Shown: positions 47,258-60,300 of the stretch, one piece after another
Layout: every line of letters begins with the position of its first letter
Numbering within the stretch: the stretch's first letter is position 1
Origin: Nymphaea colorata
Lineage: Eukaryota > Streptophyta > Magnoliopsida > Nymphaeales > Nymphaeaceae
Reading direction: 5' to 3'
Assembly (NCBI RefSeq): GCF_008831285.2
Contig: NC_045147.1
Coordinates: 20,464,581 to 20,528,580, forward strand
Length of the DNA: 64,000 nt
The notes under the pieces: generated by a model
Told to the model about the DNA's origin: nothing
Seen by the model: the letters and a program-made list of their open reading frames with translations, nothing else
Database searches by the model: none
Program-made: the position numbers and the translations under genes

Positions 47258-50200
47258 GGATTCACCACCCATCAAGAATATATATATTCTTGATCAACTG
47301 AAACTTACATGCAACAGCACATGCCAACTGAAAGAATGTATGCATAATACTCTAGGGAGACTAAAAGCAGGGCTAATAGACAAGCCATTGCTAAGTAGCC
47401 ACATGTTGGTCCATTCATTGGCACATTCAAGCCTGACAACAGCCTCATCTATAGAGCTCTAATTTGGCCCCCAGTGCCTACAAAGAGTTGGATGAACTTC
47501 ATGTACATCCAAAATGCCAATGATTTATGATTAGGCAAAACAAGACATTTGACAACCATATCCTACAATAACGAGATTCCTACAAAGATTGCTTTTAAAC
47601 CTGTGAACAACCAAATCTAGTAAACTCTTGGAGGATAGCCTCATCTTATGTTCCCCAAGGGACAGATTTATTGGAAACAAGCTTGCAGTTGTTTCGTTGA
47701 AATAAAAAGATCAAGTAAAGAAAAAATAAGAAAAACACACTCTCTCTATGCCCATGAAATCTACACAACATGCCCACCATGGCAAAGGCAAATCACCCCC
47801 CCCCCCCCGTTCACACATGTAAGTTATAGTCCATGCATTGCCTCCCATTCCGAAGCATGTACAGCTTCCAGTAACATAAACCAGTTCTTTGCAAATAGAT
47901 AATTGGTGTTATCCCCAAGTTCTTTCATTTGGAAAAGAAACGTACTAAATCATTATGCAGGCAGTTTTTTGCAAAATAGACAAACTTCCCTTTGTAAACG
48001 CACAGAGCATTTGGTTGTCATTTCAACTGTCTTACCTTGAGTCGCACCAGTGAACCCATCAAATGCCAGGTTACCAGGAGGTGCGTTAAGATGCACAAGC
48101 TAGGTAACAGTCACTGAGTTAGTCTGTAGAAAACAAAAAATCACTAAGTGCACAAGATATTTGCAGAGGAACAAAATAAATCTTAAGTGCACAAAATAGA
48201 ATGCTGGTGATCATTCTATTTGTGTTGATGTACCAAGTTGATTTAGTGAATCTTGATGAATTTGATGGGAAGAAAATGGAAAAAGAACTTTTCAAGTGTA
48301 GGTGGTTGACTTTTTTCAAGAAAAAAAAATGGATATTTTTATGGGGACAAGAAAGACATGGAAAAACCTTACCAATCTCATAGTGAAGAAGAAAAATATT
48401 TCAAGAAATCTTTCTCAGTGTTTTATGCATAGGTATATTTATGACACAAATTTCTCCAACGAAGTACACCTTGAAATGTGTTTCTTGTTCATCAAGGACC
48501 CGCTAAATGATATAGAGGATAGTTTCTTTACACATTTTTCCCTCTTGGGAACACATCTTGGAAGCTTCCTGTTGACCAACAAAGAGGAGGGTCGTATAGA
48601 TCTTTCATCTGTTTTATTGGTACATACTGGACCTGGTTTTACAGTAGTCTCATATTTGGTTGCACATGAGCTGGACTTGCTATCTTTACATTTAATAATT
48701 TATTCTTGTTAAAAAATCTTTAGAAAAATTGTATTTTAAAATGTTTGCTTGCATGACTCGAAAATGATCATGCAATGAAAAAAATTTGGCACACGCATAC
48801 AACCATTGCATACTGAGTCATCATTATAGGCAGTACCAGTGGCAAAAAAACATGCGAATTTCTGATATGATGTTTTAGATCTCATTTCAGGAGAAACATG
48901 CTTATTTGGTCTACTGAGAGCACCACATTCAAGACTTTGCATTGTACTAGCGTTCCAGAGATAGTGATGTATGAACGACTTTTATGGCAATTGAATCAAC
49001 ATATGAATTTATCAAAAATTAAGAGAAAATGATATAACAGTGCAAAACATAATTACATAAATCATTGATATGGAAATCTACAAATTGTTGTGCTAATGAA
49101 TATGCATTATAATTTATAAGGCATCTGTCCCCAAAAACTTATTTACCAAGTTTAGATTCAGTTGATTTAATGTAAGGAAGTCGTTAGTTTGTGGATCGGC
49201 CCCAACCACTTCTAACTCCTGGTAAAAGGGCCTGGTCCACATAGTTGAACAACAAAAAGTAGAAAAGAGAAAAAAAAAAAACTAAGTCTCCCACATTGAC
49301 TTTGAATATTTTAAGATATTCTATTTGTAGAATAAATTCAAAAGACAAATATTTAAAGCAAAAAAGACACCCGTTTTAGCGACATTAGTGAAGCAAAATG
49401 GAGAAAAGAATAAAAGATCACACATGATGGAACCCAAAAGCCGACAAAACATGAACTTCACTAACCGACTGGTGGTTTGAGCTCTCCACCAGCAGCATAC
49501 TTGCCCATGACCCCGTTTTCACCTTTTATTCCAGGGCAACTCCCATGTAGTGAAGTCTGCAAACATGAAAAATCAATATCTAGATTAGGTTTGTCCGAAT
49601 TTCAACATGAAAACTAAACAGATGCTTGATGGCGAATGGCGTAAACAGCTGCCAAGAAATACGGATTCTTTAACTCGACCTAAAAAGGTTTCGGCTTAAG
49701 CAGGCACAGCATCCACATCCATAATACTCCTATCGTTTCATACCCCAAGAAGAGAACACAGTTTCACAAAAATCAAACCTAGAACTAGAAGAGATAGAGA
49801 AAGAGAGAATAATTACTGAATCAGTCTGACAAATGAAAATTCTCCTATGCTTAGGGCAGATGGTGAGCGAGGAAAGCAAGAATGATCAATTAACTTGAAA
49901 TTTCGCTCAATTAGCTTGGGAAATGAAATTTCTCCTATGCTTAGGGCAAACAGCGGGCAAGTGAAGCAAGTAGCGACAACAATGTTGATAGATGGATAGT
50001 CAGCTAGAGGTCAAGACCAAGAGACACAGATCAAGAGAAAAACAATAAGAATGGCCAATCAAGGTAGAGAGGGAACCGGAGAGTAAGAGAGATGTACAGA
50101 AATCGCCAATCGGTAGACAAAATATAAAGAAAGGGACAGATCGAGAGATCAAAGAGGAGACTGAACGAAAAACAGTCAGAATGGCCAATCGAGAGAGAGA

Positions 50201-51020
50201 GGGAGTCGGAGAGTGAGAGAGGTGTACATAAATCGCCAATCGGTAGACAAAAAACAAAGAAAGAGACAAATCGAGATATAGAGATCAAAGAGGATATTGA
50301 ACTAAAACAGTCAGAATGGCCAATCGAGGGAGAGAGGGAACCGGAGAGTGAGAGAGGTGTACATAAATCCCCAATCGGTAGACAAAAAATAAAGAAAGGG
50401 ACAGATCGAGATCGAGAGATGAAAGAGGAGATTGAACGTTAATGGAGATCGAGAGAACGTACTAGAAAAGAAGCAGGAGAGATAGAGAGAGAGAGATCAG
50501 GAAAAGTACCGAGCGCGAGATAACAAAATGGGGAGAGATTAGATGAAAATAGGAAATTACATTTCTTATAGAAAAAATTGCTCACCCTAACATGCGCTTG
50601 TGCTTGTGCGGATATTGGGAACGATTCCCCAAACCATGAACCAGGAAACGTGGTGGTGCGATGAGATGTTGTCACCGGCGGTGATGAGGTTGAGGAAGTT
50701 GGCCCAGCAGAGGACGAGATGTGCAAAGATGTGGCGGTTTCGGAGGATGACGGCAATCTCTCCCAAACCCTCTCGAAAACCTCTCTCTCCCGTCGCCCCC
50801 TCGAACGCTTTGATTCCGTGAAATATTCGTGACTCGCTTGAAACGCAAAAAATCTCGCGAATTATTGCAGTGTCACCACTTGGCTCCTTTGTCTCTCGAC
50901 CTTTTAGATGCCCCCGTTCCCTTCCGGTCATAGCGATCATTGTTCTTGTGGATCAAAAATTTTCCCAAACCAGAAAAACAGAACGAGCGAATGGAGGAGG
51001 GAGGAAACTTACAGTCTTAC

Positions 51021-51098
51021 TCCACCATCAGAGGCAAGTAGCGAATTGTAAAGGATGAACTGTGGCAACCCAGGCACGCAATCTGCATCCTCCTCCAT
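51021..51098 (-). pseudogene. possible MCM9 first exon, copy B
   Basis: Identical to 27,006-27,083: MEEDADCVPGLPQF from ATG 51,098 with donor at 51,020. Tentative for the same reasons. Confidence 0.35.
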
Positions 51099-53866
51099 TC
51101 TCGGCACCATCGAGGATCCAGCCTCGCTCCCATCGAGAGAGAGCGAGAGAGGGTGCTTTCCCTCAGATTTCCCCTCCTCCGATAGCACTCGGCGGGAAAA
51201 AAGACGGCCTTCAACGGTGACGGTTGAGAAGTTGTGTTTCTTGAACTTCTTGATTATAACTTTCGAAAATTTAAAAGCGTCTCCCGGGTAATTCCCCGCC
51301 CCCAAGCAAGAAACGGAGGCAATCGATACACGGTCAACATTTTGGCGAGTAATGTGCCACTCCCTAGATTTGAAATCCAGATAATGCCATTTAAATCTGG
51401 ATCCGAAGCTCCATATGGAATTGACAATATGTGATCAGATTTAAGTTATATTATTCAGTTTAACTTGGTCTCAACCTTGGTAAATGAAATTCATATTGGA
51501 ATAACTTAGACTCCTCCCTCATTTTTCAGAATTGTTCTTGGACCTTTCTATAGTAGGGGGCGGTGGGGTGGGGGAGTATAGATGTCATTTATTTGCCCAT
51601 GAAAGAGCAAATGCTCTACCTATAAATTCCTTTTTTTATCCTTAAATAGACTTAAAGATCGGGTCAATCCATGGATCAGATGCGGTTTAGCAGTTTTGAC
51701 AGTTTTGGCTCTACATATTTCCAATTCCCCTGTCGATCCAAGTTCAAAATGTAGTTGTATTAGCTGGGAAATAACAATATTTTCTAATATAGGACTTGGA
51801 TAACACCACATGATTTTTGTACTTAATGTTTAAAATTATTGTTTTCGTTCAAATGCTGCTAAAATGTTTAGAAAACATTAGCCAGCCACATCATTTTGGC
51901 ACATTTAATTCAAACTACAAGAATTGTGTATCCCGTTAACAGTACTTTTGTTGTAAACATTCTTTAACCGTTTCATAGTTGTAAGATATCATGACAGAAG
52001 TAATACAAACATCAAATCATCCCATATCTTATAAAACGTAAATGCCAGAATCCAGTGATGCTATAAACAACATGATCTAGCGTTTGGGTCATTTCTTCTC
52101 CCAAGAATATTAAAAGGATTACAAACAAAAAGGCAAAGGAAAGATAATTAAAATTAAGATTCCCTATCTCCCAGCAAGGTTCGATATGAAACTTTCCAAC
52201 ATATTTATCAAATATTGGTCTTGCTGTCCGTCTTATGATATTGCATATTGCATGCAGAAGTTGCATAAAAACATTAGAACACAAAGTACTTTCTTGAATT
52301 TAGTGGATAAATGCCAAGTTTGAGTTTCCACCTTATCCATTTAAAACCAGACATCACTAATAAACATGTTCAACCAATATGCAGGAAAGGGCTGAAACTG
52401 TACTTGGATATAGTTCACCGAACAACTCTTCATCTATATAAAATGACAATCCAGCAAGACCAAAGCTACTAAATCGACAGCTACCACACGAACTTATCAA
52501 TGTAGGAGCCAAAAGCAGAAAATTTTAGGTTCTTTTAGAAAGATGCAAGAGAAGGCAACCCACAAGTAAGTAAGCAGAATGTGAAATTCATGAAAAGTCA
52601 ACTCAGTCATAATCAGGATTCTTCACCCAAAAAGGCATGAAACTGGTTGCATCAAGGTTGAGTTCATCTCATGGACAGGTTTGATATACGGATCAGTGTA
52701 ACAAAAGTTTTCAGTAGGAATAAGCCATGTAAACAAATCGATGAAACAGAAAATTAAATAAAAAATAATTTACAGCAATAAATTAACAAAGTAAAGGCAT
52801 GACTGTCTCTGTGAAGTGATATGGGGGAAAGAGTGGAATCACTAGAATAGGAAGCATTGGCAAACATAGATCCAGAGGCAATCAAAATTCATAATCATAA
52901 CTGCAGCGGCCAGAAATTCCCAAATGACAGACAAAAGGCTTAAGTGACCATGTGGCTGCGCAGCATGTACATTCTAAATGTCTTCATCCGATTAACTAAC
53001 AGCTAAGCAGCCTAAAGAGCAGATTTTTCCAGATATCATTTAACCAATTTTACAAATGTGTAAAACATGCCTTAGATTTTAGATGATGCTTACTTTCTAA
53101 CAGAGAAAACAACTTATATAGTACTAAAAGTCTAAAATCATGATTACGAAATCAGATATTTTAGTTAAATTAGTACAATCGAGAACATGCTTTCGTTAGT
53201 AAAATACTGATATTAAATAATTCACAGCTAAATGTTTAGGAAGCGAAAAAAATACATGTGAATCCTTAACATTGAGGACAATTAAGAGACAGAAGCCCAT
53301 TCACACACACACACGCACATACACAAACAGATATATTACAGGTATGGACTATGTGCACTAATAATGAGGGCAGCTTAAGTTGCATGGATAACTTTTAATT
53401 ATATATTAAAGGTTCACCTATCACTTGGTAAATGAAACTAGTAGACATTATAAGAAACAATCGCAAAGCCGTAAGGACCTTGAAAAAATGACCTTGCCTG
53501 TTTCTTTCCTATTTTCAGGAGTCACTACTGGGTGTAACGTCAGAAAACATGTTGAGAGAGCATCAACAGATGCAAAGGCAGTCATAACAACATATGAAGG
53601 AAAACAGAACCAAGCCACCATACAGCCAATCTAGGAATCTGCAGTAACAATAAATTGCCAGAGCCAGTGAATCCTCCTGTATCTGATAAACCAAATGCTC
53701 TCTTGGAATGAACAACAGCATGTGACAACACTTCAGAGTGGGAGTAGCGTGTTACCTAAGCAAGAATGCAAGAATTTGATGCCGTTCACAGCAACAATGC
53801 ATAACAAAAACAGTTTTTCTTTTTCCGTGCTTTTGTTTTTTGCTCATACCTTACCACACAGAAATA

Positions 53867-54277
53867 TCACAACAGTTCCCTTGGAGAAGTCTTCATAGAA
53901 AGGCACCCTTGGCAGCATGATTCCCGTCTGAACTGAAGAAGAGAGTTCAATTCCCTGAAACGTACTCTCTTGGCATGATCAGATCCTACCTGTTGAGACT
54001 TTAAGTTGTAGGACGATGCAGAAGACAAGTAAGCGGCTTTTTCCAGGCATTCACATTGTCCATAAGCTTTCCATTTTCCTTGGATTGTCTCCTTCCCCTC
54101 TCCCTCATTAGGTAAACCAACAGCAGGAAGTGCGGACATGAGAGAAAACCCAATTTTGGATCCTAATAAGAGAACCCTCCACGGGCTCTTCCCATATTCC
54201 AAAAGAGAGATGCCTATAATTTTTAAAAGGATTTGACAGAAAGAGAGAAAAAGGTCAACACCAAGCTCATTAAGCAA
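53867..54277 (-). pseudogene. unrecognised exon-like fragment, copy 3 of 3
   Basis: Nearly identical to 29,480-29,890, with the SSIQTGIMLPRVPFYEDF block and the same upstream deletion relative to 7,937-8,300. The long open frame on this strand (136 codons) is out of phase with that block. Confidence 0.35.
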
Positions 54278-55555
54278 ATGTGTGCACCAGCATGGTATTA
54301 TTTAAAGAAATAGAAGGTGTGGAGCTGGTGAGCGTTTAACTTTTGTTTCCTACATGATCATGTTCATCACCTAAATGATCATGTTCATCAGCATCCATAT
54401 TCAGTGCCACCATGTTGGAGCTGGAGTGTTTACCTTCTTAATGAGCTTGGTGTTCGGCCTCTTTAGGCCTCTGTAGGTTCAAAATTATACGAAGGCTGAT
54501 AAAACAGCATCTATCTTTTGGAATATGGGAAGAGCCCATTGTTAGGATTTGGAACTTTTGTCGTGTCTTTTTCTCCCTGCACATTTTTTTTAATAGGAAA
54601 TATAAGGTCAACGCCCCAACTCCAAACATTGTAGCTCCAAGCATAGCTTAAAAAACCCCAGCTCAATCTGATTATTTAATTGGATTCCCAAAGGTTCGAC
54701 ATATGGTATCTCTAATTTGAGAAGGGACAAACTTCAAGGAGGGTCCCTTTAATTTCAGGACAGATCAGTGAATCAACGGGGCGTTAAGGAATTAAAAGAT
54801 AGATAGATAGACGTTACTTTAACCAAGTAGTAAAGTGAGTCACTTCAACCAAGTAGTAAAGTGAGACCATAATCTGATCTCGAACTAATTGATACCAACC
54901 ACACCATTAATTCACGACCAACCAGCCCAAAATCACTAATGACCTCCATAGTAAGATGGGCCCTTTCAGCCAGGCATACCCAAAATCAGAACTGCTCCAA
55001 CCATTTCCAGGCAATCAAAGACAGCCTTAATGTCACTCACCAGCAAAGCTTACCTTAGCTTAACTTTAGAGCAGGGTTGCCAAATTTTATAGGATGCTAA
55101 GCAAATCAGTTGGCCTCTGTATGAAACTCCCATGCAGAAACATTGTTGACAAATCATTTGTCCTGACAGGGATAATTTTATTTCATGTTTTCCTGTAGCC
55201 ACGGAAACTTTGAACCAAGAACTTTAAATCAGACGGTCAGGACACCATAACGACCAAACTCTTGTAAGCAATTGATGGCAGTCAAGAGTGCAAGATCTCA
55301 GCAAACAAACCTCAGTCTTATATGTACCTAACCCCAGTGTGTCTATATCCCAGGAAAAAAAAACACAAAGCAAGAAAAAGGCAAACAAACAAACAAAAGA
55401 AAAGGCTCACTGGAGACTAACAAAAGTTGGCATAAATGAGAAATATCAAAGAAAAAAACTCTTCAGTCTTCACCATCAACTGCCTGCCAACATCCCTAGC
55501 AGAGGAGCGAGATACTTCTATCCAAGTCTTTCAGAGTAGTGCAAATGCTAATAGC

Positions 55556-56347
55556 CAATGTTATCCGTATCGTACGATACGGACGCGTATCGTACGATAC
55601 GTATCGTCTGTATCAACAAAAACGATACGACACGCCTACAATACACGATACGGAGGTGTATCGTAGACGTATCGCCCATATCGTACGATACGGGCACTGT
55701 ATCGTACGATACGGTCGATACACCCCCGTATCGTACGATACGGGGGAAAAATGGCAAAAGGGTCCGATGGCCCCTTTTTTTCATTTTATTTCAAAAGATA
55801 TGCTCCTCTCTCTCTCTCTTCTTGTTTCTAAACATTGCAAGAGACGTGGGAGGAAGAGATTTTCCTCATTTGCTTTAAGTTTTGCCCGTGAGATAGCTTT
55901 CTTTCTCGTAGAGGGCACAGTGGAAAGCTTGGAGAAAGAGGGCTTTTTGGATCATGAAAGATGATAACTATGTCTATATGTTTTGACTTCTGAACTTATG
56001 AATTGTGATGTAATCGAATACTCTTTGGCTGCTTAGTATGTTATTTTGATTTTTGAATGTCTGATTTCTTATTTTGGAATGTGTTGTTCATATTCATACT
56101 TCATAGTTCATACTTCATATACATGAATGATGAATGTTCCTTTAAATACATTTTTCTTGATTTTTTCTTGTTTTTTCGAATTTATTTAATTTTTTTCTGA
56201 TTTTTTCTATTTTTTATAATTTTTTAATATTTTTTACAAATTAAAAATTAATTTTACGATACGTTACGATACATTTACGATACGTTACGATACGGCGTAT
56301 AGGTCGGCCTGACCGATACGCGATACGATACGCCAGTGATAACATTG
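55556..56347. mobile_element. hAT-like MITE with palindromic GTATCGTACGATAC repeats
   Basis: 792 bp with perfect 10-bp terminal inverted repeats (CAATGTTATC / GATAACATTG), flanked by the 8-bp direct repeat CTAATAGC (55548-55555 and 56348-56355). Copy A has the empty site with one CTAATAGC near 31,161. An 8-bp duplication points to the hAT superfamily. The left 190 bp hold at least six copies of the self-complementary GTATCGTACGATAC, and the right end has GATACGTTACGATAC repeats. No transposase. ORFs across it are repeat artefacts. Confidence 0.85.
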
Positions 56348-56510
56348 CTAATAGCATAAAAACAATAAAGAAAAGAGCATGGAATGTATTGGCTGCCATA
56401 TTGCATCTTCATGTTATTAGATTTGAATAATATTGCTTGGAGAAACATAGGTAAAACAGCACCGAAACACATCACTTAAATGCATGGGAATGAATAAACA
56501 AAATAATCAC

Positions 56511-56612
56511 CTTGATGGTGCTGTATGTAGTAAGCAATACCACCAACAGGAATAAACTCACCACCTAAGTATTCAGATTCCTTCCATTCCCAAGCAATTT
56601 CGACGGTACGTC
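56511..56612 (-). pseudogene. unrecognised conserved exon (VEIAWEW block), best copy
   Basis: A 102-base block between TTTTGCAG acceptor and CATCAAG|GTGA donor encodes RTVEIAWEWKESEYLGGEFI then PVGGIAYYIQHHQ. Damaged versions are at 10,174 and 31,339. It is clearly exon-like, but I do not recognise the family and see no adjoining exons. Confidence 0.45.
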
Positions 56613-57344
56613 CTGCAAAATTAAATTTATGATGATCCAAAAACAATATTGGAAAAAGGACTAGGTTTCCACCCATGGTTGGACCCTTTAGGAGGTATAA
56701 AACCATTTTGGGTTTTCTTGAAATGTTTATATATTCTAGATTTACCTAGATCCCATGTTCTAATGTTTACTTTTTCATTGTCGATCGAAGGAAGTCCGTA
56801 AGTACCTACCTATTAACATTGTCTCAATATTAACATGTAGAAATGCAAACTAGCCGAACAATACGTGGATGATAACAGAGAATACTCACCACTTGAAAGA
56901 CCAGCGCATCCGCATGCTGAAAAGATGGGATTTTTTGGTCGAAAGGGCAAAAGTCACCAATTTAACTTGAATTCAACATTCTTACATAAAGAGATGCATT
57001 CAGAAAGTCCAATTTTGCAATTTGGCATATATGCATAGATTAGTAGTTCCATGTGCACTGTAGATGTGACGAGGCCCTTGTAGAACTCTTATGGTTCAAA
57101 AGAGGGGAAAATCTCTAAAAGGAAACTTTTTCACTATGAGATAAACAATCAAATGATTTAACCTAAAAAAATAAAGCCCACAAAGAAGCATATCAAAAGC
57201 ACGTAGGCCTGGTTACATGGGATATGGCATGGCAAGCACAAAAACTTGACATCACAAAACATACCAATCAAGCTTTTGTTGTCTCAGGCCTTCTTCAAAA
57301 CAAAAAGTTTGCAAGACAGTAAACAGCTAATGATGCATGCTATT

Positions 57345-60300
57345 CCGGACAACGGCTGCTTGGGGGTTAGGCCCCCATCCTTTTATTTCAACAAAATAAG
57401 AGGTATATACAACAAAAATTGGTCCAGAAGGACCTCATCATCTATGATTGGTTTCTTTAAGTGGATCCCACATGTCATCTATGGGATTCCATCTGGTATA
57501 CATGCCATTGTCCGGAATGGACATCAAAAGGTTGGTGGCTTCAACGAGAGGCCATCTCCTGCAAAAAACAATCCTATTGAGAAGACTGCTGAACATAGAG
57601 TTAGTGTCAGTGTTGCGCCTGCCTGTTAGGGTACTGCGGAATTGCTGCTTCCAATCGCCACTATTGGCCAGTATATAGATACGCCCTTGATTATCTTCTC
57701 AGTTAACCAGGTACCCGATGCATTCCATAAGTATCTCGGTCTCCCACCATTCAGACATGTTGCCAAACCAGCAAGCTAGACCGTGGCGAAACCGGCCCGC
57801 TGTGTCTCTAATGAGGCCTGCGACCCCTTTTCTACCAGCCATAAACAGGGAGGTAATGCTGATTTCCACCCATGTATCTGCTCGGTTTGCTCCATTGCTC
57901 CACAAGATCCCTGTGCATAACCAGTTTTGTTCCATTGATACGTCCACCAATGATCGCAGCAGTGTGACCAGAAAATTTTGGCCACATTGCCTATAGGAAT
58001 ATCTCCGCTATGCTTAAACTGGTTGCGCGTTTTCCAAATGAACCAAATCCCCAAATGGAAACTGTCTTTCCAGCATTTATCCAAGGTTTTGTCTTTGAAG
58101 CCTTGCTTGTGCCACCTGATGAGTCCTTGCTTTAAGAATTGAGGGCTCCAATGCCATGGAGCAGTACGCCCAAACTTGCCATAGATGCAAGCCCAAATGG
58201 GTCTAGCACCCTTGCATTCAAAAAAAAGGTGTGAAATATCTTCACTCGCTTGCTTGCAAACATAACACCTTGGTTCTTTATTTTGGAAAACATGAACAAT
58301 TTCCTGGCTGAGAAGAAAGCTGTCTTGGATGCATCTTCCCTGTAGGAAGGCACTTTGATTATTGGATATGATCCTGTTGAGGATTGGCCGCATGCGCTGG
58401 ACCATGATCCTGGTAATAAATTTCATCGTGCTAGTACAGAGGGATATAGGGCGAAATTTGTCCAACTGCTTAGCTCCTTGCTCCTTGGCAGCAAGATGAT
58501 GTGAGTCCTGTTAATGGATTTAACCAGCTTGCCGGAATGAAAAAACCCAGTGATAGCCGCAGAAACGGCCTCCTTCACAGTATTCCAATTGGACTGGAAG
58601 AAATTATTACCAAACCCATCTGGGCCCGACGCGGAATCCTTATCTGCCTCCATTACTGCCCACTGAATTTCTTCTGTAGTGATAGGTTTCAATAGGTCAG
58701 CATTCTCCTCTAGAGACACAGTAGGGCCTGGAGCGAGAGAATGCGGTAGGCACCCATCACCCTGAACATTCGCTAAAAGATGAAAAGAAGTCTGTGCAAG
58801 CTTAGAATATATCAGGCATGTTTGTTAGGAGCTGACCCCATGGGAGATAATGTCGATCTTGTTCCTTCGCCTCCATTAGCGATTCCTTGGAAGAATTTGG
58901 TGTTGAGGTCTCCATCCTTGATCCATTTGATTCTGGATTTTTGGCGCCAAAGGCGTTCTTCTAGGTGCAGGAGCACCGAAAGTTGTCGCTTGAGGTTGCA
59001 CTCTTCCTCTATCGCCTGAAAGTGGCCACTTTCAATCTGAGATTGTAGGTATTTAAGTTTAGATTTGATATCGGCAATATAGGGGGATAGATCATTGGCT
59101 CCACCTTTGCACCACATCTTTAACTTGTCCCTGGTGGCCTCTAGTTTGTAAATGAGTTTAATCATTGCGCAGCCTCTAATGTCCACTGTCCATGCAGAAT
59201 CAACTTGGTTTTTGTACCCTGCCATGTTCATCCAGTATTGAAAATGCCGAAATGGGGTACGTCCCCAAGTTGAGTACCTACGCTTTGAAATGCAGAGCAT
59301 CAGATATTGTCCTAGGGAGCACTTCCAATTGCAGCAACAATTCTGGATCGTCCACCCATTCTTTGGAAACATAACATCGATCTTCTTGGACATCACATTA
59401 TCTTTGCCCACCTGGTTAGTCCAAGTGAATTTCTTATCTTGGCAAGAAACTTCAGTTAACGCCGATGAGGTGACAAAGTTTGATAAGGCAATGCAGGCGT
59501 AGAGTGGCGGGGCCCTCCTAGTTTTTTCATTGCTGTTTAGCACTGCGTTAAAGTCGCCCATACATATAATAGCCTCACTGCACCGGTTCAAAGTATCAAG
59601 AAGGATAGGGAACATGGTCTTCCTTATTCTAAAATCAGTGTGTATAAACCCCAAAAACAACAAAAGTTTGACCAGTTGAGGGGATATAAAACTGGGCGAC
59701 AATCCAATGGGGATGAGCATACCAGTTTTGGAGAGTCACTACCGTCGGATCCCAGAGGCCAATGATGCGCGCCTAGGGTCCCGAAAGATGGATGTTGGAG
59801 ATTTGACAATAGTCTGGAATCTTGAACCGAAACTTCTGAAGCTGTTCCGCGTTAAGCTTGGAATCAATAGCAAAAGCAATGGAAGACTTAGTAGACCTAA
59901 GAGTACTTAAGAACTCATGTTGGGCTGGAGTAGAGGCCAGCCCGCGGACGTTCCAAGATAGGATCTTCATGGGCAAGGAGTTTCATGCCCCATCCTTACT
60001 TCTCTCGAAACCCATTTCCATGTCCTCAAAGGAAGGACCCTCCTGTTGGCCCTGGACTAACCCTGCCATAGTTAGGTTCTCATCCTCTTTAGTCCTCCTT
60101 TCGACCGTCTCAGAATTGTCACTCACGGTGGGAGGACTGGTTCGCTTCTTGGCTCCAACAACTTCCTTATGCTTGAGTGTTCTTTTCTTGGCCTTGTCAG
60201 CCAATTGGGCATTGATGGGAGATTTCATGGATTTAGAATGACTCCTTGTATCGGGTAAAGCCTGAGAGGGTCCCTGTATGCTTTCGCTTTCCAATTGCAT

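Noticed and set aside
55556-55745. Regular palindromic repeats as a CRISPR-like array
   Set aside because: Spacers are only a few bases and irregular, the DNA is from a plant nucleus, and the repeats lie inside a transposon with terminal inverted repeats.
55539-55964. Overlapping ORFs with RIVRYG/YDT repeats on both strands
   Set aside because: They are translations of the GTATCGTACGATAC palindromes of the MITE; every frame is open because the repeat lacks stops.
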